Part shown: positions 1 to 7,112 of the stretch, piece by piece
Layout: each line of letters opens with the position of its first letter
How positions within the stretch are numbered: position 1 is the stretch's first letter
Assembly: GCA_905214465.1 (NCBI GenBank)
Contig: CAJMMD010000032.1
Coordinates: 1-23,298, forward strand
Length of the DNA: 23,298 nucleotides
Reading direction: 5' to 3'
DNA from: an uncultured bacterium
Lineage (GTDB): Bacteria > Actinomycetota > Coriobacteriia > Coriobacteriales > Coriobacteriaceae
Position numbers and translations under genes: made by a program
Notes under the pieces: model-generated
The model's input: only the letters and a program-made list of their open reading frames with translations
Databases searched by the model: none
Told to the model about the DNA's origin: nothing

Positions 1-1
1 C

Positions 2-94
2 TTCACGGATGATGCCAAAACGGTCACCCGTGAGGAAGTGTTGGGTTCGAGTGCTATGGACAATGTTCCAGCATGCTGGGATCGAACTCGCTAG
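2..94 (+). CDS. Possible C-terminal end of an unidentified protein (partial at left edge)
   Basis: A plus-strand frame is open from base 2 and stops at TAG 92-94. The 30 residues have a natural-looking composition (begins FTDDAKTVTREEVLG, ends PACWDRTR). It would converge on and overlap the last 41 bases of the DUF523 gene. I recognise no family, there is no start in the window, and third-position GC is mixed, so this may be chance. It is listed because bases 1-53 have no other explanation. Confidence 0.25.
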   Translation, partial: FTDDAKTVTREEVLGSSAMDNVPACWDRTR

Positions 95-515
95 CCGGAA
101 TCACACGGTACCCGTGACGCAGCAGCAGATCGACAAAAACGCCGTTGCCCGCGGTGAGCGTACCGCTAAAGGTGCCATCGTAGACGCGACCCGCACCGCA
201 CGAGGGGCTACGGTCCTGTAAGACGCACGCAGCTATCTCGGACGGGCCGCCCGCCTGCTCGCACATATCGAGCGCGCGCTCTGCACCAAGGCGAAATTCG
301 CGATCAACCGACACGCCCTCGCAGGTACGAACCTCGCCGTTTACAATCTCGGACGGCCTGCGCGGTGTGGACAAGTCACCAAAGACTTCGGGGCACACCA
401 GCAGGACCTCGGTCCCCGTGCGCTCGCAAGCCTCGACCAGCTCGCGATGGTAATTGTCGAGCCCGTTATATTTGCAGCTCTCGCCCATCAAGCAGGCACT
501 CACCACGATCTTCAT
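54..515 (-). CDS. DUF523 family protein
   Basis: A 153-residue protein of the DUF523 (YbbK-like) family, whose biochemical role is not established. Family hallmarks are visible: an N-terminal VSACLMG-x2-C segment with Cys8 and Cys14, CPEVFGDLSTPRRP at about 41-53, DRSPSCG at about 101-107, and VYDGTFSG at 111-118. The conserved cysteines suggest metal or cluster binding, which is inference. The frame stays open upstream to 578, but ATG 513-515 is preferred: GGGGAG lies about 8 bases upstream, and homologues begin at the MKIVVSACL-type strand. The upstream extension would also run through the ftsH terminator hairpin. It is transcribed in the same direction as ftsH but separated from it by that terminator, so it is probably its own unit. 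Confidence 0.85.
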   Translation of the reverse strand: MKIVVSACLMGESCKYNGLDNYHRELVEACERTGTEVLLVCPEVFGDLSTPRRPSEIVNGEVRTCEGVSVDREFRLGAERALDMCEQAGGPSEIAACVLQDRSPSCGAGRVYDGTFSGTLTAGNGVFVDLLLRHGYRVIPASEFDPSMLEHCP

Positions 516-537
516 ATTCAACTCTCCCCACGCAAAA

Positions 538-570
538 CGCCCCATTTGAGATGGACACTCAAATGAGGCG
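538..570 (-). terminator. Intrinsic terminator downstream of ftsH
   Basis: Bases 538-550 pair with 558-570: CGCC/GGCG, then a G-U wobble in the minus-strand RNA, then CATTTGAG/CTCAAATG, with a 7-base loop. On the minus strand the stem runs straight into TTTTG. It lies 21 bases after the ftsH stop and before the DUF523 ribosome binding site. Confidence 0.75.
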
Positions 571-591
571 ATAGACACTGCGCAACCAGTA

Positions 592-2499
592 TTACTGCTG
601 CTTTGGCATCAGCGGATTCTCACGCGTGAGGAGATTCATAAACTCCTCGCCCGTGATCGTCTCCTTCTTGTACAAATAACGAGCCAGCTCATGGAGCTTG
701 AACTTGTTCTCCTTCAGGATCTGCAGGGCGCGATCATGCGCATCCTCGATCAGCTTGGCAACAATCGCGTCCACGCGCTCGGCCGTACCGGGGGCGCAGG
801 TGAGCGACGTGTCCTGGTTGAGGTACGCGTTTTGAACGGTACCGAGCGCCATCATGCCAAACTCATCGGACATACCAAAGCGCGTCACCATGTTACGGGC
901 GAGCTTGGTGGCCTGCTCGATGTCGTTGGCCGCACCGGTCGTCATCTCACCAAAGATGAGCTCCTCGGCAGCACGTCCGCCGCAGTAGACGGCGAGCTTG
1001 TCCAGCACCTCCTGGCGCGTGGTCAGGAAGCGCTCGTCCTCCTCGACCTGCATGGTGTAGCCCAGAGCGCCGCTCGTGCGCGGCACGATGGTAATCTTCG
1101 TGACCGGCGCAGAGCCCTTCTGGCGGGCAGCAACAATGGCATGGCCGATCTCGTGGTACGAAACAACCTGCTTCTCGTGATCGGACAGCACCGTGGACTT
1201 GCGCTGCTGACCGGCGATGACGACCTCCACCGACTCCTCAAAATCGTCCTGCGTGGCGCGCTTGCGACCCTCGCGGACGGCACGCAGGGCGCCCTCGTTG
1301 ATGATATTGGCCAGGTCGGCGCCCGAGGCACCGGGCGTGGCGCGGGCAATCGCGGTCAGGTCGATCGGCGGCTGCGTCTTCACGCTCTTGGCATGCAACT
1401 CAAGAATGTTCTTACGGCCGGTCAGATCGGGCAACTCGACGGGGATGCGGCGGTCAAAACGACCGGGGCGCAGCAGGGCCGGGTCAAGGCTGTCGGGGCG
1501 GTTGGTAGCAGCGAGAACGACAATACCCTTGTGGTTATCAAAGCCGTCCATCTCGGTCAGCAGCTGGTTGAGCGTCTGCTCGCGCTCGTCGTTGCCACTA
1601 AAGCCGCCGCCGTCACGCTTTTTGCCGATGGTATCGATCTCATCGATAAAGACGATGCACGGGGCCTTTTCTTTGGCCTGCTTAAACAGATCGCGAACCT
1701 TAGCGGCGCCACGGCCGACGAACATCTCAACGAACTCAGAACCAGAAATACTAAAGAACGGCACGCCCGCCTCGCCGGCAACAGCCTTGGCAAGCAGGGT
1801 CTTACCGGTACCCGGAGGGCCGACAAGGAGGGCACCGCGTGGCAGTTTGGCGCCGATCTCCTCGTAGCGCTGCGGCTTCTCCAGAAAGTCGACGACCTCC
1901 TTGAGGGACTCCTTGGCCTCTTCCTGGCCGGCGACATCCTTAAAGGTCACGCCCACGTCCTTGGAGGCGATCACGCGCGCGCCGGACTTGCCCAGTCCAC
2001 CGCCGCCAAAACCGCCGCCGCCAAAGTTCATCGACGGACCGTCATCACCCATGGCCTTCTTCATGCGGCGGTTGAGCCACCAGCCGATCAAGAAGAAAAT
2101 CGCCATGGGAAGAATGAGGGTGAGCAGGTAGTAGGTCATCAGACCCGAGTTCTTATCGGGAACGACCGACTCAAGCGAGGCGCCAGATTCAAGCACGCGA
2201 TCGGTAAAGCCCGCGTCATTCGGCACACCGGTCGTCTTGTAGGCGATGTTCTCGTCCTCGCCCTTCTTGGTGTAATAAATCGTGTAATCGTCCGTGTTGT
2301 ATTCGACCTTGTCGACACTCTTCTTATCGAGCGCTTTGACAAACGTCGAGTAATCGGTCTTCGTAATCTGCTGCGTGTGACCGATGTTGGGGAACAGAAC
2401 GGTCGAGAGCACGAGGTAGACGACGAAGGCGATGAGCACGTAGAGGATCATATTCCGTCTACGTTTGTTGTCATCCATCTCCATCTGCTTGAACTCCAT
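592..2499 (-). CDS. ftsH: ATP-dependent zinc metalloprotease FtsH
   Basis: Membrane-anchored AAA+ protease that extracts and degrades misfolded membrane proteins and some soluble regulators. The 635 residues show the full layout: TM1 at about 17-36, an extracytoplasmic domain to about 118, TM2 at about 122-142, and a glycine-rich linker at 158-170. The AAA module has Walker A GPPGTGKT 227-234, pore motif FVEMFVG 256-262, Walker B IVFIDEID 282-289 and the arginine-finger region RPGRFDR 344-350. The zinc site is HEIGH 449-453 with a likely third ligand Asp526 in GAANDIEQ. Length is normal. Two residues depart from the usual text: HEIGH instead of HEAGH, and Arg after the pore motif (FVGRGA) where Val is common. 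The first ATG lacks an evident ribosome binding site. Met6 (ATG 2482-2484), preceded by GGAG at 9 bases, is a realistic alternative start. It is divergent from the adenosyltransferase gene across 77 bp. Confidence 0.97.
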   Translation of the reverse strand: MEFKQMEMDDNKRRRNMILYVLIAFVVYLVLSTVLFPNIGHTQQITKTDYSTFVKALDKKSVDKVEYNTDDYTIYYTKKGEDENIAYKTTGVPNDAGFTDRVLESGASLESVVPDKNSGLMTYYLLTLILPMAIFFLIGWWLNRRMKKAMGDDGPSMNFGGGGFGGGGLGKSGARVIASKDVGVTFKDVAGQEEAKESLKEVVDFLEKPQRYEEIGAKLPRGALLVGPPGTGKTLLAKAVAGEAGVPFFSISGSEFVEMFVGRGAAKVRDLFKQAKEKAPCIVFIDEIDTIGKKRDGGGFSGNDEREQTLNQLLTEMDGFDNHKGIVVLAATNRPDSLDPALLRPGRFDRRIPVELPDLTGRKNILELHAKSVKTQPPIDLTAIARATPGASGADLANIINEGALRAVREGRKRATQDDFEESVEVVIAGQQRKSTVLSDHEKQVVSYHEIGHAIVAARQKGSAPVTKITIVPRTSGALGYTMQVEEDERFLTTRQEVLDKLAVYCGGRAAEELIFGEMTTGAANDIEQATKLARNMVTRFGMSDEFGMMALGTVQNAYLNQDTSLTCAPGTAERVDAIVAKLIEDAHDRALQILKENKFKLHELARYLYKKETITGEEFMNLLTRENPLMPKQQ

Positions 2500-2522
2500 C
2501 TACTGGGGTTGATAATGCTATC

Positions 2523-2528
2523 TAGAAT
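2523..2528 (+). promoter_or_regulatory. Candidate -10 box for the adenosyltransferase gene
   Basis: TAGAAT lies 48 bases before the ATG at 2577 in the 77-bp gap between two divergent genes. No good -35 is visible at normal spacing. The same hexamer occurs upstream of asp23 and acpP. Confidence 0.25.
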
Positions 2529-2576
2529 ACCCAACCCGAACGGCGATAAACCGACGCCGGGCACGAAAGGACAGAG

Positions 2577-3062
2577 ATGGCATCACTGGAAGTCGGCAAG
2601 GTTCAAATCTATACGGGCGACGGCAAGGGCAAGACGACGGCTGCGTTGGGGCTCGCGCTGCGCGCCACGGGCTATGGACTTAACGTGCTCATGCTTCAGT
2701 TTGCCAAGAAGCTGCACTGCGCCGAACATGACGCAGCACCTCGATTGGGGCTACGCATCGTACAAGCCGACCGCGATACGCCCGAAGCCTGTGCCGCACA
2801 GATCATGGAGCTGGCGCGCGAGCAGATTTGCCAGGTCGACGTGCTGATCTTGGATGAGCTGGGAGAAGCCATGCGACGGGGCTTTGTGACGCGCGAAGAT
2901 GTCGAAGCGCTGATTGCGATGAAACCGACCACCACGGAGCTCGTGCTCACCGGCCGCGGATTGCTGCCCCTCGCCGACCTTGCCGACCTAGTAACCGAAA
3001 TGCGCCCCGTCAAACACTACTTCGACGAAGGCCTCCTAGCCCGCCAAGGCATCGAATACTAA
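2577..3062 (+). CDS. CobO/BtuR-family corrinoid adenosyltransferase
   Basis: Predicted ATP:corrinoid adenosyltransferase, which attaches the 5'-deoxyadenosyl group to the cobalt of cobyrinic acid a,c-diamide or cobalamin. Family text is clear. P-loop GDGKGKTT is at 14-21, followed by AALGLALRATG. A QF-x-K strand end is at 41-44, Walker B-like LILDELGEA at 90-98, and a C-terminal ELVLTGRG...LADLVTEMRPVKHYFDEG...GIEY block ends the protein exactly as in CobO. At 161 residues it is slightly shorter than the usual 170-200. Most of the shortfall is at the N terminus and in the 45-60 loop. The start is ATG 2577, with AAAGGA six bases upstream. No other cobalamin gene is nearby, so it may serve salvage rather than de novo synthesis, which is inference. 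It converges with the MATE gene. Confidence 0.85.
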   Translation: MASLEVGKVQIYTGDGKGKTTAALGLALRATGYGLNVLMLQFAKKLHCAEHDAAPRLGLRIVQADRDTPEACAAQIMELAREQICQVDVLILDELGEAMRRGFVTREDVEALIAMKPTTTELVLTGRGLLPLADLADLVTEMRPVKHYFDEGLLARQGIEY

Positions 3063-3063
3063 T

Positions 3064-3149
3064 TGATCCGAAGGGGACGAAGGAAAACGAATCATCGACA
3101 TCGCGACGGAGAGCAATGAGCCGTTTTCCTCCGTCCTCCCCAGGGATCA
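3064..3149. repeat. Long imperfect inverted repeat filling a convergent gap
   Basis: The whole gap between the adenosyltransferase stop and the MATE stop folds back on itself. TGATCC 3064-3069 pairs with GGATCA 3144-3149, GGGG 3073-3076 with CCCC, and the block ending GGAAAACG (to 3089) with CGTTTTCC (from 3122). TCAT/ATGA pairing continues further in. Small bulges separate the blocks, and about 20 bases remain as a loop. It could act as a bidirectional terminator, although there is no T-tract, or be a dispersed REP/MITE-like repeat. The pairing is seen directly; the role is inference. Confidence 0.6.
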
Positions 3150-4499
3150 TTAGGCAGTGGCGCGGCCTAGCCAGTTGCCGCTGTGGTGGTAGACGGTAAA
3201 CATCGTGGCGGTTATTACCCAGGTTACGGGGTAGACCAGCAGAAGATGCTCGAGCGAGGGGTCGAGCGGCATAATCGCGAACACCCACGCCACGCGGAGC
3301 ACGACCGTGCCGAATATCGTGAGCATCATAGGCTGGAAGCTCACGCCAGCGCCGCGGATGGAGCCGGACGCGTTTTCGATAATCGAGAAGATCGCGTAGA
3401 ACGGCGCGATGAAATGAAGAATCGTCGTGGTGTAGGCCGAAATTGCGGCATCGTCGATAAACAGACGCGAAAGCGGGCCCGAGAATACCAGCAGCACGGC
3501 AGACAGGCCACCGATAAGCACAAATGAAAGCACGAGCGACGTGTGGTATCCCTTTCGCATGCGATCGTAATTGCGCGCACCAAAGTTCTGCGCCGAGAAC
3601 GTAGTAATCGACACACCAAGCGCCTCGGTCACCATCCAGATAATGCCGTCCAGGCGACCGGAAAGGCCCCAAGCGGTCGTGACATCGGCTCCAAACGAGT
3701 TGACCGACACCTGAATCAAAACGTTGGAGATCGAATACGCCGCAGACTGAACGCCCAGCGGCAAACCGCACGAAAGCATGCTCTTGCAAATGCTGCGATC
3801 GATACCGAGCTTGGATAGCGACAACCGCCACGCCCCCGGAGCGCGCATCATGCGGATCACAATCATCGTGGCATTGGTGCAGATAGTCAGCGCCACCGCG
3901 ATGCCGCAGCCCAGCGCTTCCATGTGCAGCACGGCGACAAAAAGAATGTCGAATGCCACATTGACGAAGCAGCCGGAGGCAATAATAACCGCCGGACCGC
4001 GCGTGTCGCCCACGGCGCGCAACAGCGCCGTCCCCATGTTGAGCAGCAGCGCCGCAAACATGGCGGCAAAGTAGCAACGAGCATACGCCACACCCTCGGC
4101 CAGCAGCTCATGCGGCGTATTCATCAGCACAAGCATCGGCTCGACAAACACCATGCCCAGAATGGAAATGACAATGCCGCCCACCAGCGCGAGCGTCATG
4201 GCCGTATGGACCGATCGGCTCAAGCGCTCGTCATCGTGCTGGCCAAAAAACTGGCCCGTAATGACCGCACAGCCAGCACCCACACCGACGCAAAAACCAA
4301 TGCAGAGCTCCGTGAGCACCATCGTGGCCTGAATGCCACCCAGCGCGAGCTTGCCGCCAAACTGACCGACGATATAGGTACCGATAAGCGTGTAAGCCTG
4401 CTGAAAAAACGAGCTAAAGAAGATGGGAACGCACAGCGACAGCAGCTGCTGCCAAATAACGCCATGCGTTACATCGATAGCCGTAGATTTCTTAGCCAC
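3150..4499 (-). CDS. MATE family efflux transporter
   Basis: Multidrug/toxic-compound extrusion transporter, expected to exchange Na+ or H+ for cationic drugs or metabolites across the cytoplasmic membrane. The 449 residues are almost entirely hydrophobic segments compatible with twelve helices in two MatE halves. The first half opens with QQLLSLCVPIFFSSFFQQAY and contains IVGQFGGKLALGG, both typical of the family. The substrate cannot be read from sequence. The start chosen is GTG 4497-4499, because GGGGAGGG lies 3 bases upstream and the next residues (VAKKSTAIDVTHG) form a normal cytoplasmic N terminus. The in-frame ATG at 4530-4532 has no ribosome binding site and would add 11 odd residues. 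It appears to be transcribed alone from a candidate promoter at 4539-4544. Confidence 0.92.
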   Translation of the reverse strand: MAKKSTAIDVTHGVIWQQLLSLCVPIFFSSFFQQAYTLIGTYIVGQFGGKLALGGIQATMVLTELCIGFCVGVGAGCAVITGQFFGQHDDERLSRSVHTAMTLALVGGIVISILGMVFVEPMLVLMNTPHELLAEGVAYARCYFAAMFAALLLNMGTALLRAVGDTRGPAVIIASGCFVNVAFDILFVAVLHMEALGCGIAVALTICTNATMIVIRMMRAPGAWRLSLSKLGIDRSICKSMLSCGLPLGVQSAAYSISNVLIQVSVNSFGADVTTAWGLSGRLDGIIWMVTEALGVSITTFSAQNFGARNYDRMRKGYHTSLVLSFVLIGGLSAVLLVFSGPLSRLFIDDAAISAYTTTILHFIAPFYAIFSIIENASGSIRGAGVSFQPMMLTIFGTVVLRVAWVFAIMPLDPSLEHLLLVYPVTWVITATMFTVYHHSGNWLGRATA

Positions 4500-4538
4500 A
4501 CGCCCTCCCCACCAGCGTACGTCATACAACAAAGCGGC

Positions 4539-4544
4539 ATTTTA
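4539..4544 (-). promoter_or_regulatory. Candidate -10 box for the MATE gene
   Basis: The minus strand carries TAAAAT (5 of 6 matches to TATAAT) about 40 bases before the GTG start. There is no convincing -35. Because it lies upstream of the alternative ATG at 4532, it does not by itself decide the start. Confidence 0.35.
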
Positions 4545-4567
4545 AGACCAAAGCCAATACCAGCTTA

Positions 4568-4613
4568 GCACCGACCGGCGTAGGCCGAAACGCCCCGAAC
4601 CAGAGTCCGGTGC
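4568..4613. other. Paired stems between the MATE gene and the RNA methyltransferase gene
   Basis: GCACCG 4568-4573 pairs with CGGTGC 4608-4613, and inside it GGCGT 4577-4581 pairs with ACGCC 4590-4594. The element starts 11 bases past the methyltransferase stop and has no T-tract. It may be a weak terminator for that gene. It matches no riboswitch I know. Confidence 0.3.
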
Positions 4614-4624
4614 GAACTATCTGC

Positions 4625-5539
4625 CTAGTGATACAGCCCCGGCTGGTAGTGGTACTCGTTGCTCACATGCGGGCACAGCTGCCAAAAGGCGACAGCACTT
4701 GCCGCGGCCACGTTGAGTGAATCGACCCCATGCGCCATCGGAATACGCACGGCGCGGTCGCAGCCTGCAATGGTCTTGGCGCCCAAGCCAGCACCCTCGG
4801 TGCCCATAAAGATTGCCAGGCGGTCAATCTCCTGGAGCGCGGGATCGTCCAGCGACACCGAATCATCCGTCAACGCCATGGCAGCACACGAAAAGCCGGC
4901 ATCGTGCAGCGCCGCCAGCCCATCATGCGGCCATACGCGCGCCTCGCTGCCAATGCGCGTCCAGGGCACCTGGAACACCGTGCCCATGCTCACGCGGGCC
5001 GAGCGGCGGTACAGCGGGTCACAGCAAGTGGGGCTCACCAAAATACCACCGACGTTCAGTGCAGCCGCCGAGCGGAAAATCGCGCCGACATTGGTGTGGT
5101 CGACAATGCCCTCGAGCACGCACACGCGCACCGGGCGCTCACCCGCCGCCTCGACGACGCCACTCAAGAACTCGGCTACCGGAATCTGTCGAGGGCGACG
5201 AAATGCCGCGAGCGCACCGCGCGTCACATTGAAGCCCGTCAGCTGCTCCATGAGCTCCATGGAGGCAACGAACACAGGAACCGGACCCGCGCCCTCGCGC
5301 ACAACCAGGCGCTCAAACAGCGGCACCATCTGATCGAGCCAGCGTTCGCCCAAAAGAAAGCTCACCGGCTCGTATCCGGCGCGCACCGCGCGCTCGATGA
5401 CCTTGGCACTCTCGGCGATAAAGATGCCCTTTTGCGGCTCCAGCACGCAGCGCAGCTCGCGCTCGGTCAGTCGCACGTAGGCATCGAGCCGCTCGTCCTC
5501 GAGCGAATCGATTCGCAGCACCTCAACGGCATCAGTCAT
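4625..5539 (-). CDS. SpoU/TrmH-family RNA 2'-O-ribose methyltransferase
   Basis: SPOUT-superfamily enzyme expected to methylate a ribose 2'-OH in rRNA or tRNA using S-adenosylmethionine. All three family motifs are present: motif 1 TNVGAIFRSA at 149-158, motif 2 LAIFMGTEGAGL at 241-252, and motif 3 RIPMAHGVDSLNVAAA at 265-280, which forms the trefoil knot. The N-terminal 110 residues resemble the RNA-recognition domain of TsnR/RlmB-like members (GIFIAESAKVIERAV). The exact target nucleotide is not deducible. I use ATG 5537-5539 (304 aa). The frame extends to ATG 5570-5572, but that codon overlaps an extended -10 candidate (5572-5580), and the extra MCCKEGCGLAA looks untranslated. The ribosome binding site is weak at either start. 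The gene lies downstream of folA beyond a hairpin. Confidence 0.9.
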   Translation of the reverse strand: MTDAVEVLRIDSLEDERLDAYVRLTERELRCVLEPQKGIFIAESAKVIERAVRAGYEPVSFLLGERWLDQMVPLFERLVVREGAGPVPVFVASMELMEQLTGFNVTRGALAAFRRPRQIPVAEFLSGVVEAAGERPVRVCVLEGIVDHTNVGAIFRSAAALNVGGILVSPTCCDPLYRRSARVSMGTVFQVPWTRIGSEARVWPHDGLAALHDAGFSCAAMALTDDSVSLDDPALQEIDRLAIFMGTEGAGLGAKTIAGCDRAVRIPMAHGVDSLNVAAASAVAFWQLCPHVSNEYHYQPGLYH

Positions 5540-5571
5540 AGCAGCCAGCCCGCACCCTTCTTTACAGCACA

Positions 5572-5580
5572 TCTATACCA
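5572..5580 (-). promoter_or_regulatory. Candidate extended -10 for the RNA methyltransferase gene
   Basis: On the minus strand, TGG followed by TATAGA forms an extended -10 about 32 bases before ATG 5539. No good -35 is seen. It overlaps the upstream in-frame ATG, which favours the shorter protein. Confidence 0.3.
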
Positions 5581-5585
5581 AACGA

Positions 5586-5604
5586 GGCGACGCTAAGCGC
5601 CGCC
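5586..5604 (-). terminator. Hairpin downstream of folA, probable terminator
   Basis: GGCGACGC 5586-5593 pairs with GCGCCGCC 5597-5604 around a 3-base loop, with one G-U pair in the minus-strand RNA. The stem is strong, but the following TCGTTTGG is only weakly T-rich. It lies 44 bases past the folA stop and just before the methyltransferase promoter candidate. Confidence 0.4.
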
Positions 5605-5648
5605 CCATGCATTCAAACAATCCGATGATACCGTTCACGCCGGACGAT

Positions 5649-6167
5649 TTACGCCTCAACGCGACGATACGTTACGAACTCATAATCGACACCCTCGTCG
5701 CCCTCGCCCGAGGCAATCGTGGCAACACCGCCACGCCACGCAATCTCCCACGCGGGATCGGCATCCAGATCGGGAAAGTACGTATCCACGTCATGCACGC
5801 AATGGTTATGCGTAACCTCGGCCTCGGCGCAATACGGCAAAAACTGCCGATACACCTCGCCGCCACCGATCACCCACGCAACGGGCTCATCGGCTACCGC
5901 GGTGAGCGCTTCGTCGACGCTATGCACCACGTCGACGCCCTCGGGAGCAAAGTCCTCATCGCGCGTGAGCACGATATTACGACGGTTCTTGAGCGGACGC
6001 CCGCCGGGAAAACTCAGCAGCGTCTTGCGTCCCATAATGACCGGGCAACCCTTGGTGCATGCCACAAAATGACGCATGTCGGCACGGTTGGACACCACCA
6101 TGTCGCCCTCGCACCCAATACCCCAGTCATCGCACACGGCGACAATGGCAGAAAGCTTACACGTCAT
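5649..6167 (-). CDS. folA: Dihydrofolate reductase
   Basis: Reduces dihydrofolate to tetrahydrofolate with NADPH, regenerating the cofactor oxidised by thymidylate synthase. The 172 residues carry the DHFR text: AIVAVCDDWGIG near the N terminus, the catalytic acid in the RADMRHF segment (Asp30, equivalent to E. coli Asp27), PVIMGRKTLLSFPGGRPL at 42-59, NIVLTRD 64-70, and the NADPH-binding VIGGGEVY at 99-106. The usual Pro-Trp before the catalytic acid (E. coli 21-22) is Val-Val here. The start is ATG 6165-6167, because AGGTGA ends 5 bases upstream. A GTG at 6174-6176 directly after the thyA stop is also in frame but lacks a site. The strong site overlaps the thyA stop, so translation is coupled to thyA. 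Confidence 0.95.
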   Translation of the reverse strand: MTCKLSAIVAVCDDWGIGCEGDMVVSNRADMRHFVACTKGCPVIMGRKTLLSFPGGRPLKNRRNIVLTRDEDFAPEGVDVVHSVDEALTAVADEPVAWVIGGGEVYRQFLPYCAEAEVTHNHCVHDVDTYFPDLDADPAWEIAWRGGVATIASGEGDEGVDYEFVTYRRVEA

Positions 6168-6176
6168 GCGCGTCAC

Positions 6177-7025
6177 CTACACCGCAATGGGGATGTTCTT
6201 GACCTGCGGGCCGTGCTCATAGCCCTCGACAATCAGGTCGTCGGTCGTAAACGCATAGAAGTCATGCACATCGGGGTTAAGCGATACCTTAGGCGCGGCA
6301 AACTGCGGACGCTCGATAAGCTCGCGGACGATATCGACATGACGGTCGTAAATGTGGGCATCGGCGATCACATGCAGCAACTCGCCGGGAATCATATCGA
6401 CCGACTGCGCGACCATCATCAGCAAAATGGCGTACTGGCACACATTCCAGTTGTTCGCAGCCAAAATGTCCTGGCTGCGCTGGTTGAGAATCATGTTGAG
6501 CGTCGGTTTATCATCCTGCGGGCGCTGCGTCACGTTATACGTCACGCTGTAGGCGCACGGATACAGGTGCATCTCGGACAGGTCGCTAAACACGTAGGTA
6601 TTCGTCATAATGCGGCGGCTGTACGGCGTGTTCTTAAGGTCGTACAGCACACGGTCCATCTGATCGAAGTCACCCTCGGTATAATGGCTCTTCTGACCAA
6701 TCTGATACCCGTAGGCCTTGCCGATGGAGCCAGTCTCGTCGGCCCACTCATCCCAAATATGACTGTTGAGATCATGCACGTTATTGGACTTCTTTTGATA
6801 GATCCATAGGATCTCATCCATGGCAGATTTGAGGGCCGTACGACGCAGGGTAAGCGCCGGAAACTCCTCACGCAGGTCATAGCGTGCCGTGACACCAAAG
6901 TTTTTAATGGTATAGGCAGGGGTGCCATCCTCCCACACCGGGCGGACCTTTTGGCCCTCGGTGGTGGTGCCATGGTCCAGAATATCGCGGCACATGGTTA
7001 CAAACTGTTGATCAGCCTTGCTCAT
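6177..7025 (-). CDS. thyA: Thymidylate synthase
   Basis: Converts dUMP and methylene-tetrahydrofolate to dTMP and dihydrofolate, the substrate of the next gene. The 282 residues show NFGVTARYDL at 42-51, the EILW segment at 71-74, catalytic Cys157 in LYPCAYS, QRSQD 182-186, the dUMP-contacting Asn194 in NNWNV, and DAHIYDRH 222-229. The catalytic Cys is followed by Ala-Tyr rather than the His of E. coli ThyA (Cys146-His147). The frame is open as far as 7595, but ATG 7023-7025 has AGGAGGG three bases upstream, and the longer version would run backwards through the divergent DUF134 gene. TAG is followed at once by the folA region, forming a two-gene unit. A TACAAT box at 7060-7065 may drive it. 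Confidence 0.95.
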   Translation of the reverse strand: MSKADQQFVTMCRDILDHGTTTEGQKVRPVWEDGTPAYTIKNFGVTARYDLREEFPALTLRRTALKSAMDEILWIYQKKSNNVHDLNSHIWDEWADETGSIGKAYGYQIGQKSHYTEGDFDQMDRVLYDLKNTPYSRRIMTNTYVFSDLSEMHLYPCAYSVTYNVTQRPQDDKPTLNMILNQRSQDILAANNWNVCQYAILLMMVAQSVDMIPGELLHVIADAHIYDRHVDIVRELIERPQFAAPKVSLNPDVHDFYAFTTDDLIVEGYEHGPQVKNIPIAV

Positions 7026-7059
7026 TGACCCTCCTGTCAGTCGCCTATAAGCGAGATTC

Positions 7060-7065
7060 ATTGTA
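7060..7065 (-). promoter_or_regulatory. Candidate -10 box for thyA-folA
   Basis: The minus strand has TACAAT (5 of 6 matches) about 35 bases before the thyA ATG. The -35 region is not convincing. Confidence 0.4.
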
Positions 7066-7112
7066 GCCCAGGCGCATGCGGCCCCACAGCCCAAACATAA
7101 GCCCTCATTTTC

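Noticed and set aside
9..221. 70-codon plus-strand frame at the left edge
   Set aside because: It lies mostly antisense to DUF523, with an Arg/Thr/Val-rich composition. The other plus-strand frame ending at 94 looks more natural.
691..2847. 718-codon plus-strand frame opposite ftsH
   Set aside because: It lies antisense to a complete ftsH, and its residues are the low-complexity Arg/Leu/Gly/His mix typical of antisense frames in GC-rich genes. It also overlaps the adenosyltransferase gene in another frame.
3010..4077. 355-codon minus-strand frame overlapping the MATE gene
   Set aside because: Same strand but a different frame from a clear transporter. It has a Cys/Arg/His-rich composition and no family features.
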